Assembly (NCBI GenBank): GCA_963709765.1
Contig: CAVPXL010000001.1
Coordinates: forward strand, 372,001-436,000
Source: Roseitranquillus sp963709765
GTDB taxonomy: Bacteria; Pseudomonadota; Alphaproteobacteria; Rhodobacterales; Rhodobacteraceae
Length of the DNA stretch: 64,000 bases
Reading direction: 5' to 3'
Position numbers and translations under genes: made by a program. The notes under the pieces are model-generated. The model was given only the letters and a program-made list of their open reading frames with translations, ran no database searches and had not been told where the DNA came from. Positions 43,083 through 52,198 of this stretch are shown piece after piece. Each line of letters starts with the position of its first letter. Within the stretch, counting starts at the first letter, position 1.

Positions 43083-45653
43083 ATGCGGGATAGCGGTCCA
43101 CGGACGGTTCTGTTGTCTGAGTACCGTCCGTATCCGTTCGAGATACGGCAGGTATCGCTGACCTTTCGGCTGGCTTGTTCGGCGACGCGTGTGATTTCAA
43201 GTATCGTTTTCGACCGCACGGGCCGCGAGGTCAAGGATCTCGTTCTCGACGGCGAAGGTCTCAAGCTCATCTCCGCGAGAATTGACGGGCGCAAGCTTGG
43301 TCACAACGTGTTCGCCGGAGCGCGCAATCAGATCGTCGTGCCGGCATCGGAGCTGCCCGACGCGCCCTTCACCTGGGACTGCGAGGTGGAGATCGATCCG
43401 TCGGCCAACACCGAGCTCGAGGGACTCTATATCTCGTCGGGCATGTACTGCACGCAATGCGAGGCCGAGGGTTTCCGCAAGATCACATACTTCCCCGACC
43501 GGCCGGACGTGATGGCGCCCTTCAAGGTCCGGATCGAGAGCGATGTCCCGGTCCTTCTGTCGAACGGCAACCTCGTCGGAGAAGGCGATGGCTGGGCCGA
43601 GTGGGAAGATCCCCACCCCAAGCCTTCCTATCTCTTCGCGTTGGTGGCCGGTGACCTCAAGGCAAGGCGCGGGGCATTCCGCACGAAGAGCGGCCGCGAC
43701 GTGGCGCTCAATGTCTGGATTGCACCGGACGAGGACGAACGACGCTGTGACCATGCACTCCATGCGCTGCAGCTGGCGATGAAGTGGGACGAAGACGTCT
43801 ATGGCTGCGAATACGATCTCGACGTCTTCAGCATCGTGGCGGTCGAAGATTTCAATATGGGCGCGATGGAGAACAAGGGGCTCAACGTCTTCAACTCCAA
43901 ATATGTGCTGGCGACTCCCGAAACCGCGACCGACCGCGATTACGAGCTGATCGAGGGCATCATCGCGCACGAATACTTCCACAACTGGACCGGCAACCGG
44001 ATCACCTGCCGCGACTGGTTCCAGCTCTGCCTGAAGGAAGGTCTGACGGTCCATCGCGAGCATCAGTTCATGTCCGCGCTGCGCAGTTCATCGGTCCGTC
44101 GGATCGAGGAGGTGATCCTGCTTCGCGCTCGCCAGTTCCGCGAGGACAATGGCCCTCTCGCCCACCCGGTGCGCCCCGACGAATACATTGAAATCAACAA
44201 CTTCTATACATCGACGGTCTACGAGAAGGGCGCCGAAATTGTCCGGATGCTGGAACTCATCGTCGGCGAGGAAGCCTATCGCGCTGCGATGGCGCTCTAT
44301 CTCGCGCGATTTGACGGCCGGGCGGTCACCATCGAAGATTTCCTGGCCGTCTTCGAGGAAGTCACGGGCCGCGACCTGAAGCAGTTCAAGCTTTGGTACA
44401 CACAGGCCGGCACGCCGCGGTTAGACATGTGGGAGAGCTGGAAGGACGGTGTACTGACGTTGCATTGCGAGCAGATCACGCCGCCGACGCCAGGCCAGCC
44501 GGCGAAATCGCCGGTCTTCATTCCGCTCGCAGTAGGGTTCCTGAACGCCGAGGGGTCCGAGGTGCTGCCAACCACGATCCTCGAAGTGACACAGGCTTAC
44601 CAGGAGTTTCAATTCGATCAGTTCGAGGAACGGCCTGTTGTCTCGGTTCTTCGCAACTTCTCGGCGCCGGTGCTCATGAAGCGCCACAGCACACCAGAGG
44701 AGCGCGCCTTCCGCCTGGCCCACGACACTGATCTGTTCGCTCGCTGGGATGCCGGTCGGGTGCTGTCCAAGGACGTGCTGGTCGACATGGTGGTCGATGA
44801 CGCGGAGCCTCGCCTCATCTACCTAGACGCCGTCCGCAAGATGGTCACGGAAGAGTCGCTCGATCCGGCCTTCCGGGCTCTGACGCTTCTGCTGCCGAGC
44901 GAGGACGACATCGCGCAAGCGGTCTTTGACCTGGGCGAAGTCCCCGAGCCGCGCAATATCTACTACCTGCGCCGCCGGCTCCGGACAGCGGTGGCGAACC
45001 ACCTTGAAGACACACTCGAAACGATCTTCCAGCAAATGAAGGTCGATGCCCCCTACTCGCCTGACCCGAAGGCTGCGGGCCGCCGGGCGTTGCGACTGGC
45101 CGTTCTGGAGCTTCTCACGCGGATCGACGACGGGGCGCGTGCCCGTCAGCTCTTTGAGCAAGCCGACAACATGACCGAACAATTCGGCGCATTGACGACG
45201 CTGATGGAGATTGGCAAGGGGCAGCACGAGTTGCAGCTTTTCTATGACCATTGGTCTCATGACAGGCTGGTCATCGACAAATGGTTCGCGCTGCAGGCGA
45301 CACATGCGCCCCCGGATCTGGCCGTAGGGACCGTGGAAGGTCTGACGCATCATGCCGATTTCGAGTGGCGCAACCCGAACCGTTTTCGCGCGCTGCTCGG
45401 CGCTTTTGCCTCGAATGCCGCGGGGTTCCACCACGATTCCGGCGATGGCTACCGCTTGCTTGCGGATTGGCTGCTCAAGCTTGACCCCGTCAATCCGCAG
45501 ACCACGGCGCGGATGCTCAGCGCATTCGAGACCTGGCGGCGCTACAACCCGGATCGGCAGAGCAAGATGACCGCGGCGCTGAAGAAGATTCTTGCGTCGG
45601 AGAACCTCAGTTCGGACTCTTTCGAAATGGTGACGCGCATTCTGTCGCACTAG
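43083..45653 (+). CDS. pepN: Aminopeptidase N (M1 zinc metallopeptidase)
   Basis: This 856-residue cytosolic exopeptidase removes N-terminal residues from peptides. The substrate-binding exopeptidase motif is MGAMENKGLN and the zinc motif is HEYFHNWTGNR followed by the second Glu in LCLKEGLTVHRE. The catalytic Tyr region is STVYEKGAEIVRML. The C-terminal Ig-like and helical domains continue to the end (MVTRILSH). AGGGGG precedes the ATG. The length is normal and the gene is monocistronic. Confidence 0.96.
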   Translation: MRDSGPRTVLLSEYRPYPFEIRQVSLTFRLACSATRVISSIVFDRTGREVKDLVLDGEGLKLISARIDGRKLGHNVFAGARNQIVVPASELPDAPFTWDCEVEIDPSANTELEGLYISSGMYCTQCEAEGFRKITYFPDRPDVMAPFKVRIESDVPVLLSNGNLVGEGDGWAEWEDPHPKPSYLFALVAGDLKARRGAFRTKSGRDVALNVWIAPDEDERRCDHALHALQLAMKWDEDVYGCEYDLDVFSIVAVEDFNMGAMENKGLNVFNSKYVLATPETATDRDYELIEGIIAHEYFHNWTGNRITCRDWFQLCLKEGLTVHREHQFMSALRSSSVRRIEEVILLRARQFREDNGPLAHPVRPDEYIEINNFYTSTVYEKGAEIVRMLELIVGEEAYRAAMALYLARFDGRAVTIEDFLAVFEEVTGRDLKQFKLWYTQAGTPRLDMWESWKDGVLTLHCEQITPPTPGQPAKSPVFIPLAVGFLNAEGSEVLPTTILEVTQAYQEFQFDQFEERPVVSVLRNFSAPVLMKRHSTPEERAFRLAHDTDLFARWDAGRVLSKDVLVDMVVDDAEPRLIYLDAVRKMVTEESLDPAFRALTLLLPSEDDIAQAVFDLGEVPEPRNIYYLRRRLRTAVANHLEDTLETIFQQMKVDAPYSPDPKAAGRRALRLAVLELLTRIDDGARARQLFEQADNMTEQFGALTTLMEIGKGQHELQLFYDHWSHDRLVIDKWFALQATHAPPDLAVGTVEGLTHHADFEWRNPNRFRALLGAFASNAAGFHHDSGDGYRLLADWLLKLDPVNPQTTARMLSAFETWRRYNPDRQSKMTAALKKILASENLSSDSFEMVTRILSH

Positions 45654-45737
45654 GCTGCTTTCGGGCCATTCTCCGGAACACTTGCAGCAATCGGCGTGTT
45701 GGCGCTCCGAACTGTCACTCAGACGGAGGAATGCACC

Positions 45738-46298
45738 ATGCCGACTATCGGACACAGCAAGATTCTGATCATGGCGACCAACGGATTTGAGCAATCGGAG
45801 CTTGAAGTTCCCCGCGACAAATTGCGCGAAAAGGGAGCGACCATCCATATCGCCACGCCAGATGGCCAAGCGATCAAGGGGTGGGACGAGAAGGATTGGG
45901 GCCGCGAAGCGCAGGCCGATATCAAGATCGGTGACGTGAACTACGCCGACTATGACGCGCTCGTCCTGCCGGGCGGCCAGATCAACCCCGACATCCTGCG
46001 CACGCAGGAGGACGCGGTGAAACTGGTCAAGGATTTCGTCCACGGCAACAAGATTGTCGCCGCGATCTGCCACGGGCCCTGGCTTCTGGTTGAGGCCGGC
46101 GTCGCGAAGGATCGCGAGATGACGTCCTATCCTTCGATCAAGACCGATCTGATCAACGCTGGCGCCAAGTGGGTCGACCAGGAGGTCGCAATCTCGAACG
46201 GCATCATAACCAGCCGCAACCCCGATGACCTCGCGGCATTCGTCGCCAAGATCGTCGAGGAAGTCGAGGAAGGCGAGCATCAGCGTCCCGCCGCCTGA
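45738..46298 (+). CDS. PfpI/DJ-1 family protein (YhbO-like)
   Basis: This 186-residue protein has the DJ-1/PfpI fold: KILIMATNGFEQSELEVPRD, DALVLPGGQINPDILR and the nucleophile elbow AAICHGPWLLVEAG with its Cys. The N-terminal catalytic Glu is in FEQSELE. Such proteins are described as glyoxalase-, deglycase- or stress-related chaperone-like. GGAGGA lies 7 bases before the chosen ATG. It is followed by a strong terminator. Confidence 0.9.
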   Translation: MPTIGHSKILIMATNGFEQSELEVPRDKLREKGATIHIATPDGQAIKGWDEKDWGREAQADIKIGDVNYADYDALVLPGGQINPDILRTQEDAVKLVKDFVHGNKIVAAICHGPWLLVEAGVAKDREMTSYPSIKTDLINAGAKWVDQEVAISNGIITSRNPDDLAAFVAKIVEEVEEGEHQRPAA

Positions 46299-46310
46299 CC
46301 TGACTCGAAC

Positions 46311-46340
46311 AAACACCCGGCCAAGCGGCCGGGTGTTTTC
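46311..46340 (+). terminator. Rho-independent terminator downstream of the PfpI-like gene
   Basis: AAACACCCGGCC (46311-46322) pairs perfectly with GGCCGGGTGTTT (46327-46338) across the loop AAGC, and a short T-run (TGTTTTC) forms the 3' side. It lies 12 bases after the stop codon. As the stem is symmetric it could also act on the minus strand. Confidence 0.92.
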
Positions 46341-46427
46341 GTCGCGATCGCATCTGCTTGAGGTGGAACGAGCCGCAATTCTCGTGCATTGTCATACTAG
46401 CGTCGAAAAATTGTGGTAAATGCCGCC

Positions 46428-47309
46428 ATGCGTGAACGTCTCGATCCGTTGATTGCTGAACGCGCGCCCTGGCTTTTCGCCAACCACGTTCACTCGGCCC
46501 CGACCCGCCACCTGCTGAACCGGCTCTTGGGCTATGATCGCACGGTTTCCTTGGGTGAGCATTTCCGCAACACGCCCTCCGACATGATCATGTCGGCAAT
46601 GGGCGACATGCTCGCGCGAGACGTGCAGGCGACGGGCCTGGAACGCATCCCGACAAAGGGGCCGGCACTCATCGTGGCCAACCACCCGACGGGAATCGCG
46701 GACGGCATCATCCTCTACCACCTGATCAGCCCGCTTCGTCCCGACCTCTACTTCTACGGGAATTCCGACATACTGCGCGTACTTCCCCAGCTGGAGAGCA
46801 TGATTGCCCCGGTGGAATGGCGCGAAGACAAGCGCAGCCGCCAGAAGACGAGAGAGACGATGAAATACACGCGGACCGCGATCGAGCGGGGGCGAATGGG
46901 TGTCATCTTCCCGGCCGGCCGTCTCGCCAAGCGGCGCGGGTTGCGATTATTCGAGCGTCCGTGGATGGCGTCGGCGGCGATGATCGCCCGCAAATACGAT
47001 CTGCCCGTTATTCCGGTGAATATCCGGGCGCGCAACTCGGTGCTCTTTTACCTCTTCGACCTGCTGCATCCGACGCTTCGGGATATCACGCTGTTTCACG
47101 AGACCCTGAACAAGGCGCGACAGCCGTTCCGTGTCACCATCGGCGCTCCGATCCAGCCGGACACGCTCCCTGCGCGGTCTGAAGACGGGATCGAGTTGAT
47201 GCGTCGCGCAACACTTGCGCTGGGCGGACGCTATGCGCCGACGGTCAGCCTGGTCGACAGTACCCGACGTCCTGCCTTTGTCAGCCGGATCGGGATTTCA
47301 CATTCCTGA
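46428..47309 (+). CDS. PlsC-like lysophospholipid acyltransferase
   Basis: This 293-residue protein has the glycerolipid acyltransferase motif NHPTGIADG (His and Asp four residues apart, preceded by LIVAN) and a later MGVIFPAGRLAKRRG segment that fits the FPEGxxS-like motif, followed by LPVIPVNIRARNS. It should transfer an acyl chain to a lysophospholipid or ornithine lipid at the inner membrane. An in-frame GTG at 46413 would add five residues; neither start has a strong ribosome site. Confidence 0.85.
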   Translation: MRERLDPLIAERAPWLFANHVHSAPTRHLLNRLLGYDRTVSLGEHFRNTPSDMIMSAMGDMLARDVQATGLERIPTKGPALIVANHPTGIADGIILYHLISPLRPDLYFYGNSDILRVLPQLESMIAPVEWREDKRSRQKTRETMKYTRTAIERGRMGVIFPAGRLAKRRGLRLFERPWMASAAMIARKYDLPVIPVNIRARNSVLFYLFDLLHPTLRDITLFHETLNKARQPFRVTIGAPIQPDTLPARSEDGIELMRRATLALGGRYAPTVSLVDSTRRPAFVSRIGISHS

Positions 47310-47339
47310 AGGAAAGCACTTAGGCCTGCAGCGCCCCGG

Positions 47340-47933
47340 TCAGACGGAGCAATAAGGCTGCTTGCGCGTCCAGGCTGCCATCTCCTCGCGTTTGCGCGAG
47401 TTGTGGAACGGTCCCCAATCTGCCGCGACACCCCGCATGCCAGCCGCGATGACGCCATCGCGGGTTACCGTATGCGACATGATCCGCACGGCACAGGCGA
47501 GATTTGCCGCGCCATTCTTGAGGGCTGATGCGCTCTTGGCGTCGCAACCATAGTTCTTGGCGGTGGCCGGCGCGATCTGCACGAGGCCGATCCAGCGCCC
47601 GCCGCCGCCAGCAGCTTCGGGACGCCACGTGCTCTCGTGCTTGGCCAGCGATGACAGCAAGCCGGACCAGAACAGGCGCCGCTCCTCGAGGCTCGCCTCG
47701 GGGTATTTCGGGCACCACGTTTCCACATCTTCGGGAACGGTGAAGGCCAGGACGGCCCCATGACCGCGCAGCGCGTCGAGGGTCGATGCGGTCCACAGCG
47801 GGGCTTCGGGTCGGTGGTCCCAGCGCATGACGGCCGGCTGTTCGGATTCGGATCCGGTGGCCGACATGCATCCCGCGAGCGACAATAGCGAGACCGCGAG
47901 AACTGAAAGCTTGGCGCACAGAGACTGACGCAT
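47340..47933 (-). CDS. Transglycosylase-SLT-like lipoprotein
   Basis: This 197-residue protein begins MRQSLCAKLSVLAVSLLSLA followed by GC, giving a lipobox with the lipidated Cys at about residue 22. The catalytic-type region is LSSLAKHESTWRPEAAG, where Glu after KH fits the lytic transglycosylase glutamate, then RWIGLVQIAPATAKNYGC. It probably acts on peptidoglycan from the outer membrane. It converges on the acyltransferase gene and is divergent from gatB. Confidence 0.84.
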   Translation of the reverse strand: MRQSLCAKLSVLAVSLLSLAGCMSATGSESEQPAVMRWDHRPEAPLWTASTLDALRGHGAVLAFTVPEDVETWCPKYPEASLEERRLFWSGLLSSLAKHESTWRPEAAGGGGRWIGLVQIAPATAKNYGCDAKSASALKNGAANLACAVRIMSHTVTRDGVIAAGMRGVAADWGPFHNSRKREEMAAWTRKQPYCSV

Positions 47934-48136
47934 CATCGTCCGATGGTTGGACCCCGCCCGTCGGGGGCGCTGCGAACGTGCATCTCTGCGGCCATTGTAG
48001 CAACCCGATACATGAGACTCGGCAGGTCCTCGCTGATCTGCCGGTCTTCTGGGCGAAAAGACGCCTTGCCCTGCCCCTCTTGCTGCGTTCAGGGGCCTCG
48101 CATAGAAGGCGGCGACCCGGAAGACGAGGACATGCC

Positions 48137-49651
48137 ATGCTCGACCTCAGCCATGATGCGCCGAAACCGAAAGTGATTGCCGGCGCCAAGCACGATTGGG
48201 AACTGGTCATCGGTCTCGAAGTACATGCGCAGGTGGCGTCCCGTGCGAAACTCTTCTCGGGCGCCTCGACCGAATTCGGCGCTGAACCCAACAGCAATGT
48301 GAGCTTCGTGGATGCGGCGATGCCCGGCATGCTGCCCGTGATCAACGAATTCTGCATCGAGCAGGCGGTGCGGACGGGGCTCGGTCTCAAGGCGGAAATC
48401 AACCTCGTCAGCGCCTTCGACCGCAAGAACTACTTCTACCCCGACTTGCCGCAGGGCTACCAGATCAGCCAGCTCTACCACCCCCTCGTCGGTGAGGGAG
48501 AGGTGCTCGTCGACATGGGCCCGGGCATCGCACGTCGCGTGCGGATCGAACGCATTCACGTGGAACAGGATGCGGGCAAATCGATCCACGACATGGATCC
48601 GGCGATGTCGTTCGTGGACCTGAACCGCACCGGGGTCGCCTTGATGGAGATCGTCAGCCGCCCCGACATCCGGGGCCCCGAGGAGGCGGCCGCCTACGTC
48701 GCCAAGCTGCGCCAGATCATGCGCTACCTCGGCACCTGCGACGGCAACATGCAGAACGGCAACCTGCGCGCCGACGTCAACGTCAGCGTGTGCCGGCCCG
48801 GCGACTACGAGCGCTATCAGGAGACCCAGGATTTCAGCCATCTGGGGACCCGCTGCGAGATCAAGAACATGAACTCGATGCGCTTCATCCAGGCGGCGAT
48901 CGAGTACGAGGCGCGCCGGCAGATCGGGATCCTCGAGGACGGCGGCTCGATCACGCAGGAGACGCGTCTCTACGACCCCGACAAGGGCGAGACCCGGTCG
49001 ATGCGCTCCAAGGAGGAGGCGCACGATTATCGCTATTTTCCGGACCCCGACCTCCTGCCGCTCGAGATCGAGCAGGCGTGGGTCGACGCGATCGGTGCCG
49101 CGCTGCCCGAACTGCCCGATGACAAGAAGGCCCGCTTTATACGGGATTACGGGATGACGGAGTATGACGCCGGAGTCCTGACCGCCGAGGTCGAAGCAGC
49201 CGCGTTTTTCGAGGACGTGGCCAGAGATCGCGACGGCAAGGCAGCGGCGAACTGGATCATCAATGACCTTTTCGGGCGGCTCAAGAAAGAGGGGCTCGGG
49301 ATTGCCGAAAGCCCGATCGGCGCAGCGCAACTGGGCGGAATTCTCGATCTGATCGCCAAGGGCGACATTTCGGGCAAGATCGCCAAGGACCTCTTCGAGA
49401 TTGTCTGGGCCGATGGCGGAGATCCGGCCGAGATCGTCGAGACGCGCGGCATGCGCCAGGTCACGGATACTGGTGCCATCGAGGACGCCGTTGACAAGGT
49501 GATCGCCGAAAATCCGGCTCAGGTGGAAAAGGCCAAGGCCAATCCCAAACTCGCCGGCTGGTTCGTGGGTCAGGTCATGAAGGCAACTGGTGGCAAGGCC
49601 AATCCGAAGGCGGTCAACGAGATCGTCGCCGCGCGCCTGTCACAAAGCTAG
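48137..49651 (+). CDS. gatB: Aspartyl/glutamyl-tRNA(Asn/Gln) amidotransferase subunit B
   Basis: This 504-residue subunit of GatCAB binds the mischarged tRNA and amidates Glu or Asp on it. Visible blocks are ELVIGLEVHAQVASRAKLFS, FDRKNYFYPDLPQGYQISQL, RIERIHVEQDAGKSIHDMDP and the tail domain from about residue 360 (YRYFPDPDLLPLEI upstream, then NPKLAGWFVGQVMKATGGKA). GACGAGGA precedes the ATG by 7 bases. The frame extends upstream without homology. gatA and gatC are not in the window. Confidence 0.96.
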   Translation: MLDLSHDAPKPKVIAGAKHDWELVIGLEVHAQVASRAKLFSGASTEFGAEPNSNVSFVDAAMPGMLPVINEFCIEQAVRTGLGLKAEINLVSAFDRKNYFYPDLPQGYQISQLYHPLVGEGEVLVDMGPGIARRVRIERIHVEQDAGKSIHDMDPAMSFVDLNRTGVALMEIVSRPDIRGPEEAAAYVAKLRQIMRYLGTCDGNMQNGNLRADVNVSVCRPGDYERYQETQDFSHLGTRCEIKNMNSMRFIQAAIEYEARRQIGILEDGGSITQETRLYDPDKGETRSMRSKEEAHDYRYFPDPDLLPLEIEQAWVDAIGAALPELPDDKKARFIRDYGMTEYDAGVLTAEVEAAAFFEDVARDRDGKAAANWIINDLFGRLKKEGLGIAESPIGAAQLGGILDLIAKGDISGKIAKDLFEIVWADGGDPAEIVETRGMRQVTDTGAIEDAVDKVIAENPAQVEKAKANPKLAGWFVGQVMKATGGKANPKAVNEIVAARLSQS

Positions 49652-49654
49652 CCG

Positions 49655-49699
49655 CGTCGTCCGGTCGGGGACGACGGCCGAAAAAAAGCTGCGGCCGTC
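49655..49699 (+). terminator. Two successive 8-bp hairpins downstream of gatB
   Basis: CGTCGTCC (49655-49662) pairs with GGACGACG (49669-49676), and GACGGCCG (49673-49680) pairs with CGGCCGTC (49692-49699). They share four bases and so are mutually exclusive. A run of seven As (49681-49687) lies in the loop of the second. On the plus strand there is no T-run, so termination of gatB is possible but unproven. Confidence 0.4.
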
Positions 49700-49760
49700 G
49701 GGCCGCCGTTCGCATTGCCTGCGATTGGGCCCCGCTCATTGCGGAACCCCATCCCGGCGC

Positions 49761-50414
49761 TCAGGTGTTGCGGTTGCGGCGCGACAGAGCGCCGGCTCCC
49801 GCCAGACCGCTGAACAGCATCAGGCCCGTCGCCGGGACCGGCACGGCCGAAGGTAGTGCGCATTCGAACGCTGCCTCGCAGGACGAGAAAGTGACACTGT
49901 CGAAGCCGCCAGTGTCGAAATTGGAGAGGGTCAGCAACGCGACCTGCTGGACGTTCGCGGCCGTGCCCCTGAGATCGGCGCCTTCGACGATATCTTGCCC
50001 GGTAAAGGACTGGCCGTTGTTGAACGCGATCGTTTTGCAGGTATCGATCTACCCCCACAGGATCTGGATGCTCGTCCGAGTTTCGTCGAACAACAGCGTG
50101 ACAGGCGAGGTCGCCCCTTCGCCATTTCCGCCTTCCGCGAGGTCCGAGAAGAAGATCGCAACTGGAGCGGCCGTATCGTTGAATGACGACTGATGGATCC
50201 CGCCCAAATTCGTCGGCGACGGCGCAACCGTCGCGTCCTTCGAAAGAAGCACCGTTCGGCGTGTTGGCGCCAAAACCTTGGTTTAGGTGATGCCGGCAGT
50301 GTTTCCCGGGCCCTGGGTCGACCTCCCATCGCGCGTGATGACGGCAGCAGACACCATCATCGCCATTGCCGCAACAGCGACGGCCCCGTCAAACGATTTG
50401 ACCGAAATGGTCAC
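49761..50414 (-). pseudogene. Remnant of a VPLPA-CTERM-type protein gene with in-frame TAA and TAG
   Basis: A single minus-strand frame from a GTG at 50414 to TGA at 49761 is protein-like but holds two stops: TAA at 50283-50285 and TAG at 50049-50051. Before the first stop is a signal-like segment (FDGAVAVAAMAMMVSAAV). Between the stops is GIHQSSFNDTAAPVAIFFSD and LLFDETRTSIQILWG. After the second stop the frame resumes IDTCKTIAFNNGQSFTG, VQQVALLTLSNFDTGGFDS and ends SAVPVPATGLMLFSGLAGAG plus ALSRRNRNT, a sorting signal with VPVPA in place of VPLPA. Two paired cysteines are near the end. It fits a decayed secreted protein; the absence of frameshifts is notable. Confidence 0.68.
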
Positions 50415-50813
50415 GGCGACATGCTCCCCATACTTGGCCATGTACTCGAACCGGATCCCGCTTCCCCGAAAGTGGGCCGGTCCGCGCCATCCGATCCGTG
50501 TATCCCGAACCTGCCCGGCGCCATTGGACATCAGCCCGGCGACCAAGGCGGAACGACGACGAACGCGCGTTCAGGGCCGGCCAAGTGAATCGATGGTTAA
50601 CTTTCGCGGGGAGCGTGTCCCGCCCAGGAGGATTGCACTCGGAACTGTCTCCCCAACGCCCGCTACCCGCGCAAATTGCGGCCAATGTCCGCGGGGCCGA
50701 AACGACGTGGCCGCACGTGGGCGGGCGCCTTGAGCAACACGCCGCCGTGCCGTTGGACACGGCACGCCTGGCTGCTAGGTTGGCCGCGGGAGAGTAGCGA
50801 GGTCGATCGGGTC
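50415..50813. other. Non-coding stretch upstream of the DUF4177 gene
   Basis: About 400 bases between the start of the broken VPLPA-CTERM remnant and the DUF4177 gene hold no reading frame with protein-like composition. Open frames here are GC-driven shadows. Part of it may be the former promoter of the remnant and the promoter of the DUF4177 gene; I see no clear hairpin or motif. Confidence 0.5.
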
Positions 50814-51185
50814 ATGCCCAGATATGAATACAAGGTCGTTCCGGCCCCCAGCCGGGGTCCGAAGGTGCGCGGCAAACGCAGCCCGGAAGAGCGGTTCGCC
50901 CTCGGCTTGGCCGAGACCATCAACGATCTGGCCGCCGAGGGGTGGGAGTTCCAGCGGTCGGAATGCCTGCCCGGCGAGACGCGCTCGGGGCTTTTCGGAA
51001 CGACGCGGCGGATGGTGGACATGAATGTCCTGGTCTTCCGGCGTGCCATCGAGGAGCAGGCCGGCGAGCCGCCGATTCGGCCGGTCCGTCCGCCGCGTCC
51101 CGAGACAGTGCGCGATCTCAGGGCAGCGCGCGGCCTCGGACCGACGGTGCGATCCGAAAGCCCGGGGTCATCGCACCCCGCCTAG
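50814..51185 (+). CDS. DUF4177-like small protein
   Basis: This 123-residue protein starts MPRYEYKVVPAPSRGPKVRG and contains INDLAAEGWEFQRSECLPGE and MVDMNVLVFRRAI, the strand-helix-strand pattern of DUF4177 proteins. The C-terminal 45 residues are Pro/Arg-rich and probably disordered. The function is unknown. Its stop overlaps the convergent bolA stop inside a 12-bp palindrome. Confidence 0.8.
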   Translation: MPRYEYKVVPAPSRGPKVRGKRSPEERFALGLAETINDLAAEGWEFQRSECLPGETRSGLFGTTRRMVDMNVLVFRRAIEEQAGEPPIRPVRPPRPETVRDLRAARGLGPTVRSESPGSSHPA

Positions 51186-51189
51186 GCGG
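51178..51189. repeat. 12-bp palindrome containing overlapping stops of two convergent genes
   Basis: CCGCCTAGGCGG is perfectly self-complementary. The plus-strand TAG (51183-51185) and the minus-strand TAG (51182-51184) overlap by two bases at its centre, so the two genes converge with no gap. It is the second place in the window where a palindrome carries both convergent stops. Confidence 0.7.
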
Positions 51190-51439
51190 CGACCTGCAGC
51201 GAAAGCGCGTGGATGCGACCCACGAGGTCGCGTCCCAGAGCGGAGTGGATCGCCCGGTGACGCGCTATGCGGCTCATGCCTTCGAAGCGTTGCGACTCGA
51301 TGACGACCGCGAAATGCGTCTCGCCACCCTCGCGCCACCCGGCATGGCCACGGTGTTGCTCGCTTTCATCCGCGACCTTCAGGACACGCGGCTGGAACGC
51401 CGCCTCCAGACGCTCGCGGATTTCTTCAGCCACACTCAT
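51182..51439 (-). CDS. BolA family protein
   Basis: This 85-residue protein begins MSVAEEIRERLEAAFQPRVL and has the BolA core HFAVVIESQRFEGMSRIARH followed by RAIHSALGRDLVGRIHALSL. BolA-type proteins work with monothiol glutaredoxins in iron-sulfur cluster handling and iron sensing. The ATG at 51439 gives the typical length; the longer open frame is a shadow of the J-domain gene. It is divergent from that gene across 72 bases. Confidence 0.92.
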   Translation of the reverse strand: MSVAEEIRERLEAAFQPRVLKVADESEQHRGHAGWREGGETHFAVVIESQRFEGMSRIARHRAIHSALGRDLVGRIHALSLQVAA

Positions 51440-51511
51440 TTTATTCCCCACGCTCTTCAACTCTGCGCGGGAGACGTTAGACTTTCGGGCCCGAGTTCGA
51501 AAAGGTGAGCA

Positions 51512-52135
51512 ATGCCGAAACACGACCCCTTCGGATTTGATCTCAGCGTGTCTTCGGCAAAGAAGAAGCGGCAGCGTACCAAACGCGGCATGACCGGGGC
51601 GTTCGAGACGTCTCAGCGTGTCTGCGAACACCCGGGCTGCGAAGAGCCGGGCCAGTACCGCGCCCCGAAATCGCCCGATGTGCTCGACGACTACTGGTGG
51701 TTCTGCAAGGATCACGTCCGCGAGTATAATCTGAAATGGAACTTCTTCCATGGCACCTCGGAAGACGATTTCCTCAAGGCCGTGGAGAGCGACCGGCTGT
51801 GGGGTCGCCAGACTCAGCCCTTCGGCGAGGAACAACGAGCCTGGTCTCGCCTCGGCGTCGACGATCCGCATCAGATCCTCGGCCGCAATGCGACCCAGAA
51901 TCCGGGCAAGGTAACCAACCAGGCGACGCGCAAGCTGCCGTCGACCGAGCGCAAGGCCCTCGACATTCTCGAAGCGCGCGACACGTGGACCAAGATCGAG
52001 ATCCGCAAGCAGTACAAGAGCCTCGTCAAGGATCTGCATCCCGACATGAATGGTGGCGACCGAGGCGACGAGGAACGACTGCAGGAGGTCGTCTGGGCCT
52101 GGGATCAGATCAAGGGCAGCCGGAACTTCGGCTGA
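51512..52135 (+). CDS. J-domain protein with an N-terminal Cys/His site
   Basis: This 207-residue protein has a C-terminal J domain (about residues 145-205), including IEIRKQYKSLVKDLHPDMNG with the HPD motif that stimulates DnaK. The N-terminal half carries CEHPGC (about residues 37-42) and FCKDHVREYNLKWNFF, a possible zinc site of two Cys plus Cys/His. It is not DnaJ itself as it lacks the Gly/Phe and zinc-finger domains. It lies near cobS and cobT, separated by the convergent msrB, an order I recall in other Rhodobacterales. A role with the CobS/CobT chaperone pair is inference. Confidence 0.88.
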   Translation: MPKHDPFGFDLSVSSAKKKRQRTKRGMTGAFETSQRVCEHPGCEEPGQYRAPKSPDVLDDYWWFCKDHVREYNLKWNFFHGTSEDDFLKAVESDRLWGRQTQPFGEEQRAWSRLGVDDPHQILGRNATQNPGKVTNQATRKLPSTERKALDILEARDTWTKIEIRKQYKSLVKDLHPDMNGGDRGDEERLQEVVWAWDQIKGSRNFG

Positions 52136-52198
52136 ATTGCTTCCCCTCCCCGGATCCGCAACACTCCTGAGCCCCGACGCGGAGCGTTTCCCGTCGGA

